Shown here one piece after another: positions 1 to 9,175 of a DNA stretch of 14,383 nucleotides. Source of the DNA: CAZMXI01 sp964570205 (lineage in GTDB: Bacteria; Planctomycetota; Phycisphaerae; Tepidisphaerales; Tepidisphaeraceae); NCBI GenBank assembly GCA_964570205.1, contig CAZMXI010000129.1, forward strand, positions 1 through 14,383. Direction: 5' to 3'. A program made the translations under genes and the position numbers. Under the pieces are notes generated by a model that searched no databases, was not told where the DNA came from, and worked only from the letters and a program-made list of their open reading frames with translations. Within the stretch, counting starts at the first letter, position 1; the number at the start of each line of letters is the position of its first letter.

Positions 1-606
1 GGCCTTGTGCGGGGCAATCTGCCCGCCGGGGCCGGGCGGGTGTTGCGGCTGGAGGGGGTGTCGATCGAAGGCCTGGACCTGTCGGACAACCCGTTGATCA
101 TCGATGCCGGTTCCTACGGCGACGTGGCGGCGCTGGTGCGCAGCGGCAAGGTCTTCAGCAGCCAGAGCAGGGCCGAGCGGAGGCTGGGCGTGGCGGTGGC
201 GGGCGACCTGAACCTGGAGGAATTCGCCGGGCAGGCGGTGGGTCCGGACAGCATTCTGGTGAAGTACACCTGGAGCGCGGACACCAATTTCGACGGCCAG
301 GTGACGACGGCGGATTTTGCGGAGCTGAGCAAGGGCTATGTGGCGTATCAGCTCAACAAGACCAATCCGCTGTACCAGAGCCGGTTCACCAGCGGCGACT
401 TCGACCTCGATGGCGTGGTGGGCACGTCGGACTTTGCGCTGCTGAGCAAGGCGTATGTGCAGAGCCAGGTGGAGAAGAGTCAGGGCGGAAGCGGCATGGC
501 GGCGACATTGCAAACCGAGGCCAAGACGGCCCAGCCGAAGCGTGCTTCGGCGAAACGAGTGCGAATCCGGCATCACCGCGCCCCGCGGGGCAGGCTGCTG
601 AGGTGA
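1..606 (+). CDS. C-terminal fragment of a secreted protein with dockerin-like EF-hand cassette
   Basis: The frame is open from the first base, so the gene begins upstream of the window and only about 201 C-terminal residues are seen. A lead-in segment (LDLSDNPLIID, nt 73-105) resembles the stretch that precedes dockerin-like ends in many planctomycete secreted proteins. The module ILVKYTW (nt 253-273) then leads into two EF-hand-type calcium loops: DTNFDGQVTTAD, with ligand residues at positions 1, 3, 5, 9 and 12, and DFDLDGVVGTSD. The helices after them are near-repeats (FAELSKGYV and FALLSKAYV). A Gly/Ala-rich linker and a strongly basic tail ending GRLLR close the protein. The same cassette ends the next gene. 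Catalytic or binding domains lie outside the window, so the overall function is unknown. Known of the family: dockerin-type modules bind calcium and often mediate attachment to partner proteins. An attachment or sorting role here is inference. Confidence 0.8.
   Translation, partial: GLVRGNLPAGAGRVLRLEGVSIEGLDLSDNPLIIDAGSYGDVAALVRSGKVFSSQSRAERRLGVAVAGDLNLEEFAGQAVGPDSILVKYTWSADTNFDGQVTTADFAELSKGYVAYQLNKTNPLYQSRFTSGDFDLDGVVGTSDFALLSKAYVQSQVEKSQGGSGMAATLQTEAKTAQPKRASAKRVRIRHHRAPRGRLLR
253..477 (+). repeat. Dockerin-like C-terminal cassette, copy 1
   Basis: This segment encodes 75 residues, from ILVKYTW to QVEK, that recur at the end of the neighbouring gene (nt 6792-7016). By hand alignment 60 of 75 residues are identical with no gaps. 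The bases differ at many third positions, so the similarity is kept at protein level and the duplication is not recent. The most variable stretch is LYQSR versus DFETK between the two calcium loops. Confidence 0.85.
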
Positions 607-680
607 TGGGCGATTCTGATGGCGGTATTATCCGCGATGACGCGGCTGACGGGCGACAGCCAACCTGCGTTCGTGACGGC

Positions 681-685
681 GGGAG
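681..685 (+). promoter_or_regulatory. Ribosome binding site of the CotH/LTD gene
   Basis: GGGAG lies six bases before the ATG at 692 and supports that start. The start also places the LESRVLL motif at residues 47-53, close to the N-terminus, as expected for LEPR-XLL proteins. Confidence 0.6.
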
Positions 686-691
686 CAATCT

Positions 692-3600
692 ATGAAAGAC
701 CAATCGAGCAGACGAACCGGAATCAGTCCCGCACACCGGCGATGCAATCGAGCGCTCGCGCGAGCGGCTCTGGCCGGCCTCGGCTCATTGCGCCAGCTTG
801 CTGCGATGTCCCAGAATGCCGTCGACCGACTGGAATCTCGCGTGTTGCTTGCTTCGGATCTGTACATCAGCGAGTTCATGGCCAGCAACGCAACGATTGT
901 GGCCGACGAGGACGGCCTTTACGCCGACTGGGTCGAAATTCACAATCCCACCCCTCAGACGAAGAGTCTCGCCGGATGGTTCCTGACCGATGATCCCACC
1001 AACCTGAGCAAATGGCAGTTCCCCGCCAGGACGCTCGCCGCGGATGAGCGACTGGTTGTCTTCGCGTCCAACAAGGACCGCACCGGCGCCAAGGGCCCCC
1101 TGCACACGAACTTCCAGCTCGGCGTGGATGGCGAATACCTGGCGCTGGTCAAGCCCGATGGCATGACGGTTGCGTGGGACTTCGGGGCGCAGTATCCGAG
1201 GCAGGAAGCCGACATTTCGTATGGTGTTGATTCCGCCGACGGCAAGCTTCGCTATTTCGCCACTCCGTCGCCCTCGGCCATCAACCATCGCAGCGAGGTG
1301 GTGATCAACGAGATCCACTATGACCCGGATGTGAAGACCGAATTCGTGGAGTTCATTGAGCTGCACAATCCGGGCATGGCGGCCGTCAGTCTTGCCGGCG
1401 CGGTCTTCTCGGCGGGGATCACCTATGCGTTCCCGGCCGGCGCTTCGCTGGGCGCGGGGCAGTACCTGGTTCTGGCCGAGGACGCCGAGCACTTCGAGCA
1501 GAAGTTCGGTTTCGCACCCTATGGCGTTTACGAGGGCCAGCTCGACAACAGCGGTGAGACGATCACACTCCGCAACGCCATGGGGGGCGAACTCGACGAG
1601 GTGGGCTACAACGCGGGATTTCCCTGGCCGACCGTGGGCACGCCGCCGGGCGTTTCGATCGAGCTGATCAACCCGGATTTCGACAATGATCTGGGCGGGA
1701 ACTGGAGAACGCATGTTCCTGAGCAGTCGGCCACGGAGCAGGTTCTCGTGCCCGTGGCTTCCGTGTGGTCCTACCGCAAGGGAACATCGGCTCCGCCGGC
1801 GGACTGGAAGACCTCAACCAGCAACGACGGCACATGGTTCACCGGGACACTGCCGATCGGTTACGACTCCGACCAGAGCAACGTCATCAATACCCGGTTG
1901 ACGGACATGAAGCGCCCCAGCGGCAGCAGCACCGGCGGCTATCCATCCCTCTTCCTGCGCAGGACGTTCACCATTGCCGATCCGGCGCGGTTCAGCGGCT
2001 TGCGCCTCCAGGTGAAATACGACGATGGCTGCAACGTCTGGATCAACGGCACTCTGGTCCAGAACGCCGACATGCCCTCGAACGACGTGGCTTTCGACAC
2101 GTGGATCCCCACGCGCCCCACCGATTCCAACGCCTATCGCACGTTTACCCTGGACAGCGTCCGCCACTTGCTGGTGCCGGGCGAGAATATCATCGCGGTT
2201 CAGGTGGGCAACGCCTATGGAAGCCTCAACAATCCCAGTACCGACGGGTTCTTCGACGGCGTGCTGATTGCGAGCGTGGCTCCGGAAACATCGAGTCCGA
2301 ATCCCGGCCGCCGCAACTTCGTGTACGCAGAGGATGCGCCCCCTCAGCTTCGGCAGGTGGACCATTTCCCGGAGGCCCCCGGCGCCGGGGAGGTTGTTAA
2401 GATCACCGCCAAGGTCACCGATCCCGATGGCGTTCAGTCCGTCTCGCTCCAGTACCAGCTCGTCAACCCCGGCCAATACATCACGCTGACCGATCCGGCC
2501 TACCAGACGGACTGGACGAGCGTCCCCATGCACGATGACGGGAGCAACGGAGACGAAGTCGCCGGGGATTCGATCTACACGGCGGTCATGCCGCCTTCGA
2601 TCCAGGTGCATCGGCGTCTTGTCCGCTATCGCGTCAGCGCGGCCGATTTTAACGACAATTCGATCACCGCCCCCTATGCTGACGATGCGCAGCCCAACTT
2701 CGCCTACTTCGTTTACAACGGCGTACCGTCCTGGACGGGCGCGGTGAACCCCGGCAGCGGCGAATCGCCCGTGACCTATTCGGCCGGCCTCATGAACTCG
2801 ATGCCGCCGTACCACCTGATCACGCGAGACGCCGAGAACGCCACTTGGTACCAGAAATACGACTGGAACGACAACAGCCATTACTGGTATGGCACCATGG
2901 TCTATGACGGCGTCGTCTACGACCACATCACCTTCCGCCCGCGGGGCGGCGTCTGGCGTTACTCGATGGGAAAGAACCAATGGAAGTTCGACTTCCATCG
3001 CAATCATTATTTCCAGGCCCGTGACGATTACGGCAACAAATATGACACGAAGTTCGAGNNNNNNNNNNAGCGCTGTCATCCAGCAGGGCGACTTCTGGCA
3101 CCGCGGCGAGCAGGGGCTGTTCGAGTCCGTCGGCTTCAGGCTGTTTGACCTGGCGGGGGTCGCCTCGCCTAACACCAATTTCGCCCAGTTCCGGGTGATC
3201 GACAACGCCAGCGAGGCGGGCGCCTCTCAATACACCGGCGACCTGTGGGGACTCTATCTGGTCATCGAGGAGCCGGACGGCAATTTCCTGGATGAGCACG
3301 GACTGCCCGACGGCAACCTGTACAAGATGGACACGGCTTCGGGCACCGGTCCCGGCGGCGGAGACCTGCACAATCAGGGGCCGACCCAGGCGACCGACAA
3401 TGCCGATCTGGTCGCGTTTCGCAGCGCCTATGAGAGCAGCCCCAACAGGCAATGGTGGGAGCAGAACCTGGATCTCGAGGAGTACTTCAGCTACCGCGCC
3501 ATCCTCGAAGGCATTCACCACTACGATATCGCTGCGGGAAAGAACTACTACTATTACCACAACCCCGAAACGGACAAGTGGTCCGTTCTTCCGTGGGATC

Positions 3601-6600
3601 TTGACCTGACCTGGGCCGACAACATGCACGGAGACGGCAACGAGCCGTTCAAGAGCCGGGTGCTGCCCACTTTCAGCACCGAATATCAGAACCGCCTTCG
3701 CGAGCTGCGGGACCTGCTCCTGAACTCGGAACAGGCGGGGCAGCTTATCGACGAAATGGCGGCCCTGATCTACAAGGCGGGCCAGCCGTCGTGGGTTGAT
3801 ATCGACCGCCGCATGTGGGACTACAACCCGGTCATGATCGACTCGTCGCGGGTCCCCATCGGCAACAACAAGGCCGGCCAGGGCCGCTTCTATGCGGGCA
3901 ATCCAGGCGCGGGCATCAACATCCCTTCGCCGGGCGGCTTCGCCGGCATGATGCAGAAGATGAAGAACTACCTATCCAGCCGCTCGAGCTGGATCGACAA
4001 TACGCTGCTGTCGGATGACAGAAACAGCCTGGTACCGGGCACGCCCTCCGTCGCTTATGTCGGCGCGGCCGGTTTCGCCATGGATGGACTGCGGTTCCGC
4101 AGTTCCAATTTCGCGGGCCGGGCCGGCGGCACATTCTCAGCCATCCAATGGCGCATTGCCGATGTCACCCCAGTCACGGGGAGCGAAAAGAACTACGAGA
4201 TCGATGCCGCCTGGGAGAGCGACGAGATTACCAGCTTCGCCGAAGGCCAGTACATCACGATCCCCGCCACCGCCGTCACGCCCGGCCGCGTGTACCGCGT
4301 CCGGGTCAAGATGAAGGACAGCAACGGCCGATGGAGCCATTGGTCATCAAGCTTTCAGTTCGTTGCCGGCGAGCCCAACGACCTGGTCAAGAGCTCGTTG
4401 CGCATCACCGAGGTACATTACAATCCCGACGGTCCTCCCCCGCCCGACACCGGCGAAGCCCTCGACAACGACGAGTTCGAGTTCATCGAGCTTAAGAACA
4501 TCGGCGCACAGGCGATCAACCTGCAGGGCGTCACGCTCACGTTCTCATCCTCGTACACCTACACGTTTGATGAACTGCAGCTCGCTCCGGGGCAGCATGT
4601 GGTCGTGCCGCGGAACACCGCCGCGTTCGTCCAGCGTTACGCGGCCGCCGGGCTGACCCTCGCGCCCGAGTACGGTCCCTCAGGCAAGCTTGACAACGGC
4701 GGCCAGAGGATCATCCTGACGGACAAACTCGCCCAGACGGTTCTCGACTTCACCTACGACGACAACCTCCCCTGGCATCCCGAGACCGACGGGTCGGGCA
4801 AGACGCTGACCATCGTCGATCCCGACGCCCCCGCCGCCAACTGGAACACCGCCGCAGCGTGGAAGGCCAGTCGGACGGATGACGGCACTCCCGGCGCCGA
4901 CGAGGTGACTCTGGCCGACGGTTCCGTCGTCATCAACGAGGTTCTCGCCCACACCGATCTGTCGCCCGTGGGAGACTGGATTGAACTGTACAACGCATCC
5001 GACCATGACATCGACATCTCCGGTTGGTTCCTTTCCGACTCCGACAAGACGAGCAAGGATCTGTGTAAGTTCCGCATCCCCGACAACACCATCCTCGCCT
5101 CAGGCGATTATGTCTACTTCACCCAGTTCGAACACTTCGGGACCACGGTTCTGGGTCCCAGCGGATTCGGCCTCTCCGAGCTGGGCGACGACGTTGTCCT
5201 GTCCAGCGCCACGCCGGCCGGCGCCCTGAGCGGCTATCGCGCCAGCGAGTCATTCGACGCCTCCGACAAGGAGTATACGCTGGGCCGCCATATCCTGCCC
5301 GACTCCGGCGCGGTTCGTTTCACCCTGCTGGCCGAACCCACGCGCGGATCGGCCAATTCATCGCCGCGCATCGCGCCGGTGGTCATCAACGAGGTCATGT
5401 TCTCGCCACCGGCCGGCCGCGACGAGTACATCGAGTTGCGCAACACCACCAATTCGATCGTCTATCTTTATGATCCTTCGCATCCGCAGAACACCTGGAA
5501 GATCGGGGGCATCGCCTACACCTTCGCTCAGGGCCAGTTCCTTCTGCCTTATCAGTTTGCCCTGGTGACGCCCATAGCCGCCGACATCTTCCGCGCCAAG
5601 TACGCCGTGCCCGATGAGGTGAAGATATTCAGCCTGCCCTACACAGGCCAGCTCAGCGACAGCGGCGAGACCGTCAGACTGCTCCTCCCCGGCGCCCCCG
5701 AGATTATTCCACCCTATGAGGTTCCGTATTACCCCGCTGATGTTTTTGCCTATACCCCCAACGCTTCCGGGCACCTGGCCCGTCGCGACAGTCTCGCATT
5801 CGGCGATGCCCCGGCCAACTGGGACGTCGACGGCACTTATGGTTCGCCGGGGCTTGCGAATTTCGATCACCAGGCCCCTTCCGCCTCGATTCACCCCATC
5901 ACCAGCCCCAGCGATTCCGCGATCGTCTCGGCCGTCATCGAGTTCAGCGAGCCCGTCCTTGGCTTTGGCCTGGCCGACCTGACGCTGACCCGCGATGGCG
6001 GCGGGAATCTGCTCAACTACTCTTTCCCGCTGAGCACCGAGGACAATCGAGTCTTCACGTTGAGCGGACTTGACCGCGAGACCTTCATTGCCGGCGAATA
6101 CACGCTTACGGTTGGCAACGCCTTCACGTTGGACCGAGCGGGCAACCGCCTCGCCGCGCCGACGGACGTGTCGTTCACCATCACCCAGACCGTCATCCCT
6201 GGTTCAGATGCGGACGACAGCTTCGAGATCAGGCACATGGGCGCGCAGATTGAGGTCGCGCACCACCATGACGGCCAGCACCTCTTCTATTACATTCCGG
6301 CTGCCAGCGCTGCGCCTCTGCACATCGCCGGATCATCCGGTAATGACGAGTTGAAGGTCTATGGCGATGTACCGATGGGATTCCAGTTCGACGCCGGCGA
6401 CGGCGAGGATGTCGTGGTCTATCTGGACGGCGCCCATACCCTCAGCGCCGTGCCCGATGGCCTTGAATTCATCGTCATCAGCGGAGGAACGATCCAATCG
6501 CCGCTCCCGGCGATAGCCGCACTTCGGGTCGATGGCGGCGTTTTCATTGCGAGCGCCGATACCCTGGCCCTCGACGACCTGATCCTCGCCGGCGAAGGGA

Positions 6601-7130
6601 TCGTGGACCTGCTGACCGGCAATCTGGTCGTGAAATGCGAGGACTCGGCCAGCGCAGCAGCCTTGCGCAGGACGTTGGGCGACGCGATCATCGACGGCCG
6701 ACTGACCACGAGCCAGAGCCGGCCGGAGCACCGACTGGCGGTCGCGGTCGGGGCGGATCTGACGGTCGGCGATGGCCTTGAAGATCATCATGTCCTGGTA
6801 AAATACACGTGGACGGCCGACGCCACGTTTGATGGCAAGGTGGACACCGCGGACTTCGCGGAGCTGAGCAAGGGCTATGTCGCCTACCAGCTTAACAAGA
6901 CGAATCCGGACTTTGAGACCAAGTTCACCAGCGGCGATTTCGACATGGATGGAGCAGTCGGTACAGCCGACTTTGCCCTGCTGAGCAAGGCCTACGTCCA
7001 GAGTCAGATCGAGAAGCTTCAGGGTGGAACGGCGATGGCGGCTTCCGCCGGTCCCGACCGAGCCACCTCTCGCACGAAGGTGCAAAAAGTCCACCGGAAG
7101 CCGTTGGCCCGGAGGGCGCGTCTACGTTGA
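692..7130 (+). CDS. Giant CotH-kinase/lamin-tail-domain surface protein, interrupted by an assembly gap
   Basis: One gene of at least 2142 residues, split by 10 N at 3059-3068. Domain order: basic N-terminus with LESRVLL (47-53, LEPR-XLL-like); lamin-tail domain 1 (about 56-195); lamin-tail domain 2 (about 200-345, VVINEIHYDP); a beta-sandwich starting VWSYRKG (about 354-530); an Ig-like region (about 550-670); then a CotH kinase domain with FRPRGG (748-753), LYLVIEE (nt 3252-3272), YKMD (nt 3321-3332) and DLDLTWAD (nt 3597-3620). Lamin-tail domains 3-5 begin near nt 4393, 4924 and 5380. An Ig-like domain (about nt 5880-6190), an RTX-like beta region and the dockerin-like cassette with basic tail finish it. 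CotH proteins are atypical protein kinases, shown for Bacillus spore-coat CotH. A surface or secreted location is inferred. The substrate is unknown. Confidence 0.85.
3059..3068. other. Assembly gap (10 N) inside the CotH kinase domain
   Basis: Ten undetermined bases. The upstream frame ends in a complete codon (GAG, 3056-3058) and the downstream frame begins with a complete codon (AGC, 3069-3071), but 10 is not a multiple of three, so the frames do not join as written. The true insert should be a multiple of three. From memory of related CotH proteins, only a few residues, of the kind DKLNF, are missing before SAVIQQGDFWHRGEQG. The break is therefore most likely technical, not a mutation. 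Confidence 0.95.
6792..7016 (+). repeat. Dockerin-like C-terminal cassette, copy 2
   Basis: This is the second copy of the 75-residue cassette seen at nt 253-477. It runs from VLVKYTW to QIEK. Its first calcium loop reads DATFDGKVDTAD, where the usual Asn/Asp at loop position 3 is Thr. The second loop, DFDMDGAVGTAD, keeps Asp at positions 1, 3, 5 and 12. Confidence 0.85.
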
Positions 7131-7242
7131 TGAGGAATGGGCCTGGCGGACGACGCCCTGCTGTGGGCGCAACGGAATTCCTGTCCGCACCCCAATGTCT
7201 GTCTTCGGCGCGGTGGAGGGCCCGCCTGGGCGAGAATCAGCC

Positions 7243-7821
7243 TCAATGGGGCTGCTTTCGCAGAAAGTTCGCCAGCAGCAGCGATCCCTGTTCCGTCAGG
7301 AAGCTCTCCGGATGGTACTGCACCCCCTCCAGCGGCCACTGCCGGTGCCGGATGCCCATGATCTCCCGCTGCTCGGTCCAACTGCTGACCTCGAAATCAT
7401 CCGGCAGCGTGCCGTTGCGGATGATCAACGAGTGGTATCGAGTCGCCGTAAACGGATTGGGCATTCCCTGGTAAATCGTCTTTCCATCGTGATGAATCAG
7501 GTCGGTCTTCCCGTGCATCAGCCGTCCCGCCCGCTCGACAATGCCGCCGAAAACGTAACCGATGCATTGATGTCCGAGGCAAACGCCGAGAATCGGAACG
7601 GCCGGGGCAAAGTGTCGGATCACGTCATTGCTGACGCCACCCTCCTTCGGCGTGCATGGACCGGGCGAAATCACGATGTGCGTGGGCTTGAGGGCCTCGA
7701 CCTGGCTCACCGTGACTTTGTCGTTGCGGAAGACGTGGATCGGCCGCGCCGGGTCGATCTCGCCCATTTTCTGGACCAGGTTGTACGTAAACGAGTCGTA
7801 GTTGTCGATCAAGACGATCAT
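7243..7821 (-). CDS. trpG: Anthranilate/aminodeoxychorismate synthase component II (class I glutamine amidotransferase)
   Basis: This 192-residue protein is the expected full length for the family. It supplies ammonia from glutamine to the chorismate-using component I, for tryptophan (TrpG) or folate (PabA) synthesis in the cytoplasm; in many bacteria one protein serves both. It begins MIVLIDNYDSFTYNL, has SPGP (52-55), the nucleophile motif GVCLGHQ with Cys81, RYHSL (128-132) and GVQYHPES with catalytic His170 and Glu172, so the triad is intact. No component I gene is adjacent, so TrpG and PabA cannot be told apart and the symbol is provisional. The start codon is only 24 bp from the divergent protease gene, and no Shine-Dalgarno sequence precedes it. 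It converges with the CotH gene, 112 bp from that gene's end; no convincing terminator is seen between them. Confidence 0.93.
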   Translation of the reverse strand: MIVLIDNYDSFTYNLVQKMGEIDPARPIHVFRNDKVTVSQVEALKPTHIVISPGPCTPKEGGVSNDVIRHFAPAVPILGVCLGHQCIGYVFGGIVERAGRLMHGKTDLIHHDGKTIYQGMPNPFTATRYHSLIIRNGTLPDDFEVSSWTEQREIMGIRHRQWPLEGVQYHPESFLTEQGSLLLANFLRKQPH

Positions 7822-7823
7822 TT

Positions 7824-7841
7824 CGGGTAGAAACTTACCCG
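7824..7841. promoter_or_regulatory. Inverted repeat in the 24-bp divergent gap
   Basis: CGGGTA, then six bases, then TACCCG: a perfect 6-bp inverted repeat that fills most of the space between the two divergent start codons (7821 minus, 7846 plus). It may be an operator seen by a dimeric regulator, or form a hairpin at the 5' end of either transcript. Function is inferred from position only. Confidence 0.4.
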
Positions 7842-7845
7842 CTCT

Positions 7846-8547
7846 ATGAACGGACTTCTAGCCATCGACTATCAGAATCAGATGCTCTGGGCCGTCGTGC
7901 TCGGCTGGGTCATCTCCGTGGTCCTGCACGAATTCGCCCACGGCGCTGTCGCGTTTCTCGGCGGCGACTACACCATCCGCGAGCGCGGCGGACTCAGCCT
8001 CAACCCCATCCAGTACGTCGATCCCGTCTGGAGCATCATGGTGCCGGTCATCATCCTCATCGTCGGCGGCATCCCCCTGCCGGGCGGCGTCACCTATGTC
8101 CGCCGCGATCTGCTCCGCAGCCGCGCGTGGGATGTGGCCGTCTCCCTGGCCGGGCCGGCCATGAACCTGCTGCTCTGCGCAGCCTGCCTCGCGGCCCTCC
8201 ATCCGAAGTTCGGCATGGTCGATCCCACCGAGCCCTCCACTTGGACCGGCTGGCAGATCTTCCTGGGCGCTATGGGCATCCTGCAGCTCATGGCCGCCGT
8301 ATTCAACCTCGTCCCCATCCCGCCGCTGGATGGCTTCAACGCCATCGCCGAGTTCCTCCCCCGCGAGTGGGTCGAGTGGCTCCGCCGCCCCCAGATCAGT
8401 TGGTTCTTCTTCTTCGTCTTCTTCATGTCCGCCTGGAACCTGCTCGTACCTGTCCTGGTCAAGTTAGCTCAACTGCTGGTAGCGCTCGGCTACGACCAGA
8501 ACGCCGTGTTCATCTTCGAGGCCTACAACCAGGCGTTCTTCGGCTGA
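7846..8547 (+). CDS. Site-2-type intramembrane metalloprotease (peptidase family M50)
   Basis: This 233-residue polytopic membrane protein carries the zinc motif HEFAH (28-32) in its first hydrophobic segment and the second-site motif NLVPIPPLDG (154-163), with Asp162 as the expected third zinc ligand. Hydrophobic segments lie near 13-40, 62-78, 97-118, 137-160 and 185-212. The small size and lack of PDZ or CBS domains resemble the short YwhC-like group. Family members cut transmembrane segments of substrate proteins, often anti-sigma factors, within the membrane. No obvious substrate is encoded nearby, so the target is unknown. The ATG at 7846 has no Shine-Dalgarno sequence. A later in-frame ATG at 7882 also lacks one and would trim the N-terminal segment, so 7846 is preferred. 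Confidence 0.9.
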   Translation: MNGLLAIDYQNQMLWAVVLGWVISVVLHEFAHGAVAFLGGDYTIRERGGLSLNPIQYVDPVWSIMVPVIILIVGGIPLPGGVTYVRRDLLRSRAWDVAVSLAGPAMNLLLCAACLAALHPKFGMVDPTEPSTWTGWQIFLGAMGILQLMAAVFNLVPIPPLDGFNAIAEFLPREWVEWLRRPQISWFFFFVFFMSAWNLLVPVLVKLAQLLVALGYDQNAVFIFEAYNQAFFG

Positions 8548-8891
8548 AGGGGAAGCCCGGTAACAACGGCTGACGGGACATCAGGAGCGATAACAAACGC
8601 CGTGCCGCGTGTGAAGGTCGCGGCAATTGGCCTAGTGGTCCAATCGGCGCGGAGGAGTCCGTCCGGACGGCGACAGATTCGTTTCTGCAAACGTCGCGCA
8701 TAACGTCAACCTGACTTGGAAACGGTGCCCTGTTCGGTACTCTCCGTCCAGTTCAAAATCGCGTCCAACCGCAACCTGAAAAAACGGGGTGAATTGGCAC
8801 ATTTGACTTGCCTTTATTGTCGATTCGGTTTTTACTGGGGGATGTGCGGGCGGTCCATCGAGACCAGGCCCCGGACGGAGATTAATGCATC
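8548..8891. other. 344-bp gene-free stretch with small inverted repeats
   Basis: I see no convincing coding region. Three small inverted repeats lie close together: 8626-8644 (ATTGG...CCAAT with inner CC/GG pairs and one bulged base), the perfect 12-bp palindrome CCGTCCGGACGG at 8659-8670, and GCGAC/GTCGC at 8670-8697. Further on is a possible promoter for the metal-binding protein. No oligo-T tract follows the stems, so they are not ordinary terminators. Confidence 0.5.
8808..8836 (+). promoter_or_regulatory. Possible sigma-70-type promoter before the HMA gene
   Basis: TTGCCT and TTTACT are separated by 17 bp; each matches 4 of 6 consensus bases. The site lies about 55 bp before the ATG at 8892, in a locally AT-richer stretch of a GC-rich region. 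An overlapping TTGACT at 8803 is an alternative -35 box. Prediction only. Confidence 0.3.
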
Positions 8892-9152
8892 ATGGCGAAT
8901 CACACCGGTCGGGATCAATGGGTGCTCATCAAAGTCGAGGGAATGCACTGCCACCGTTGCCAGGCGGCCATTCAACGGGAACTGGCAACGCATGCCGGAG
9001 TCCATGAGGTTGAGGTCGATTTTGCAAGCGGGCAGGCCTCCGTCCTATATGACCCCCAGAGCGTCAAGGTCCGCCAACTGCTCGAATCCATCAATCAGGC
9101 GGGATACCGCGCCACCGGCTTCACCCAGGGCCAGGCCGACCGCGTCTCCTGA
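8892..9152 (+). CDS. Heavy-metal-associated (HMA) domain protein, CopZ-like metallochaperone
   Basis: This 86-residue protein is a single ferredoxin-like HMA domain with the metal-binding loop GMHCHRC (Cys20, Cys23). The second half, VEVDFASGQASVLYDP followed by LLESINQAGYRA, fits the usual beta-alpha-beta end of the fold. Such proteins carry Cu(I) or similar ions to P-type ATPases or regulators in the cytoplasm. The family also includes mercury-binding MerP relatives, but no signal peptide is seen here. No copper ATPase or metal regulator is adjacent, so the metal and partner are not known. GGAG at 8877-8880 lies 11 bases before the ATG, a slightly long spacing. The gene converges with the pseudopilin-like gene, leaving 23 bp. 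Confidence 0.88.
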   Translation: MANHTGRDQWVLIKVEGMHCHRCQAAIQRELATHAGVHEVEVDFASGQASVLYDPQSVKVRQLLESINQAGYRATGFTQGQADRVS

Positions 9153-9175
9153 GACCGGACCCGGACGATCCCAAG

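Noticed and set aside
2889..3068. A separate gene starting at 2889
   Set aside because: The ATG is out of frame within CotH kinase sequence and the translation before the gap is meaningless; the real coding after the gap continues the upstream gene.
1814..3205. A long minus-strand frame antisense to the CotH gene, crossing the N gap
   Set aside because: The plus strand carries clear domains throughout; the minus frame has low-complexity composition and no motif.
692..7130. CotH gene as a frameshifted pseudogene
   Set aside because: The only frame change coincides exactly with the 10-N gap, and both halves are otherwise intact.
7154..7169. CGCCC-N6-GGGCG stem between the CotH and trpG-type genes as a terminator
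   Set aside because: The stem is 5 bp only and no T-run follows on either strand.
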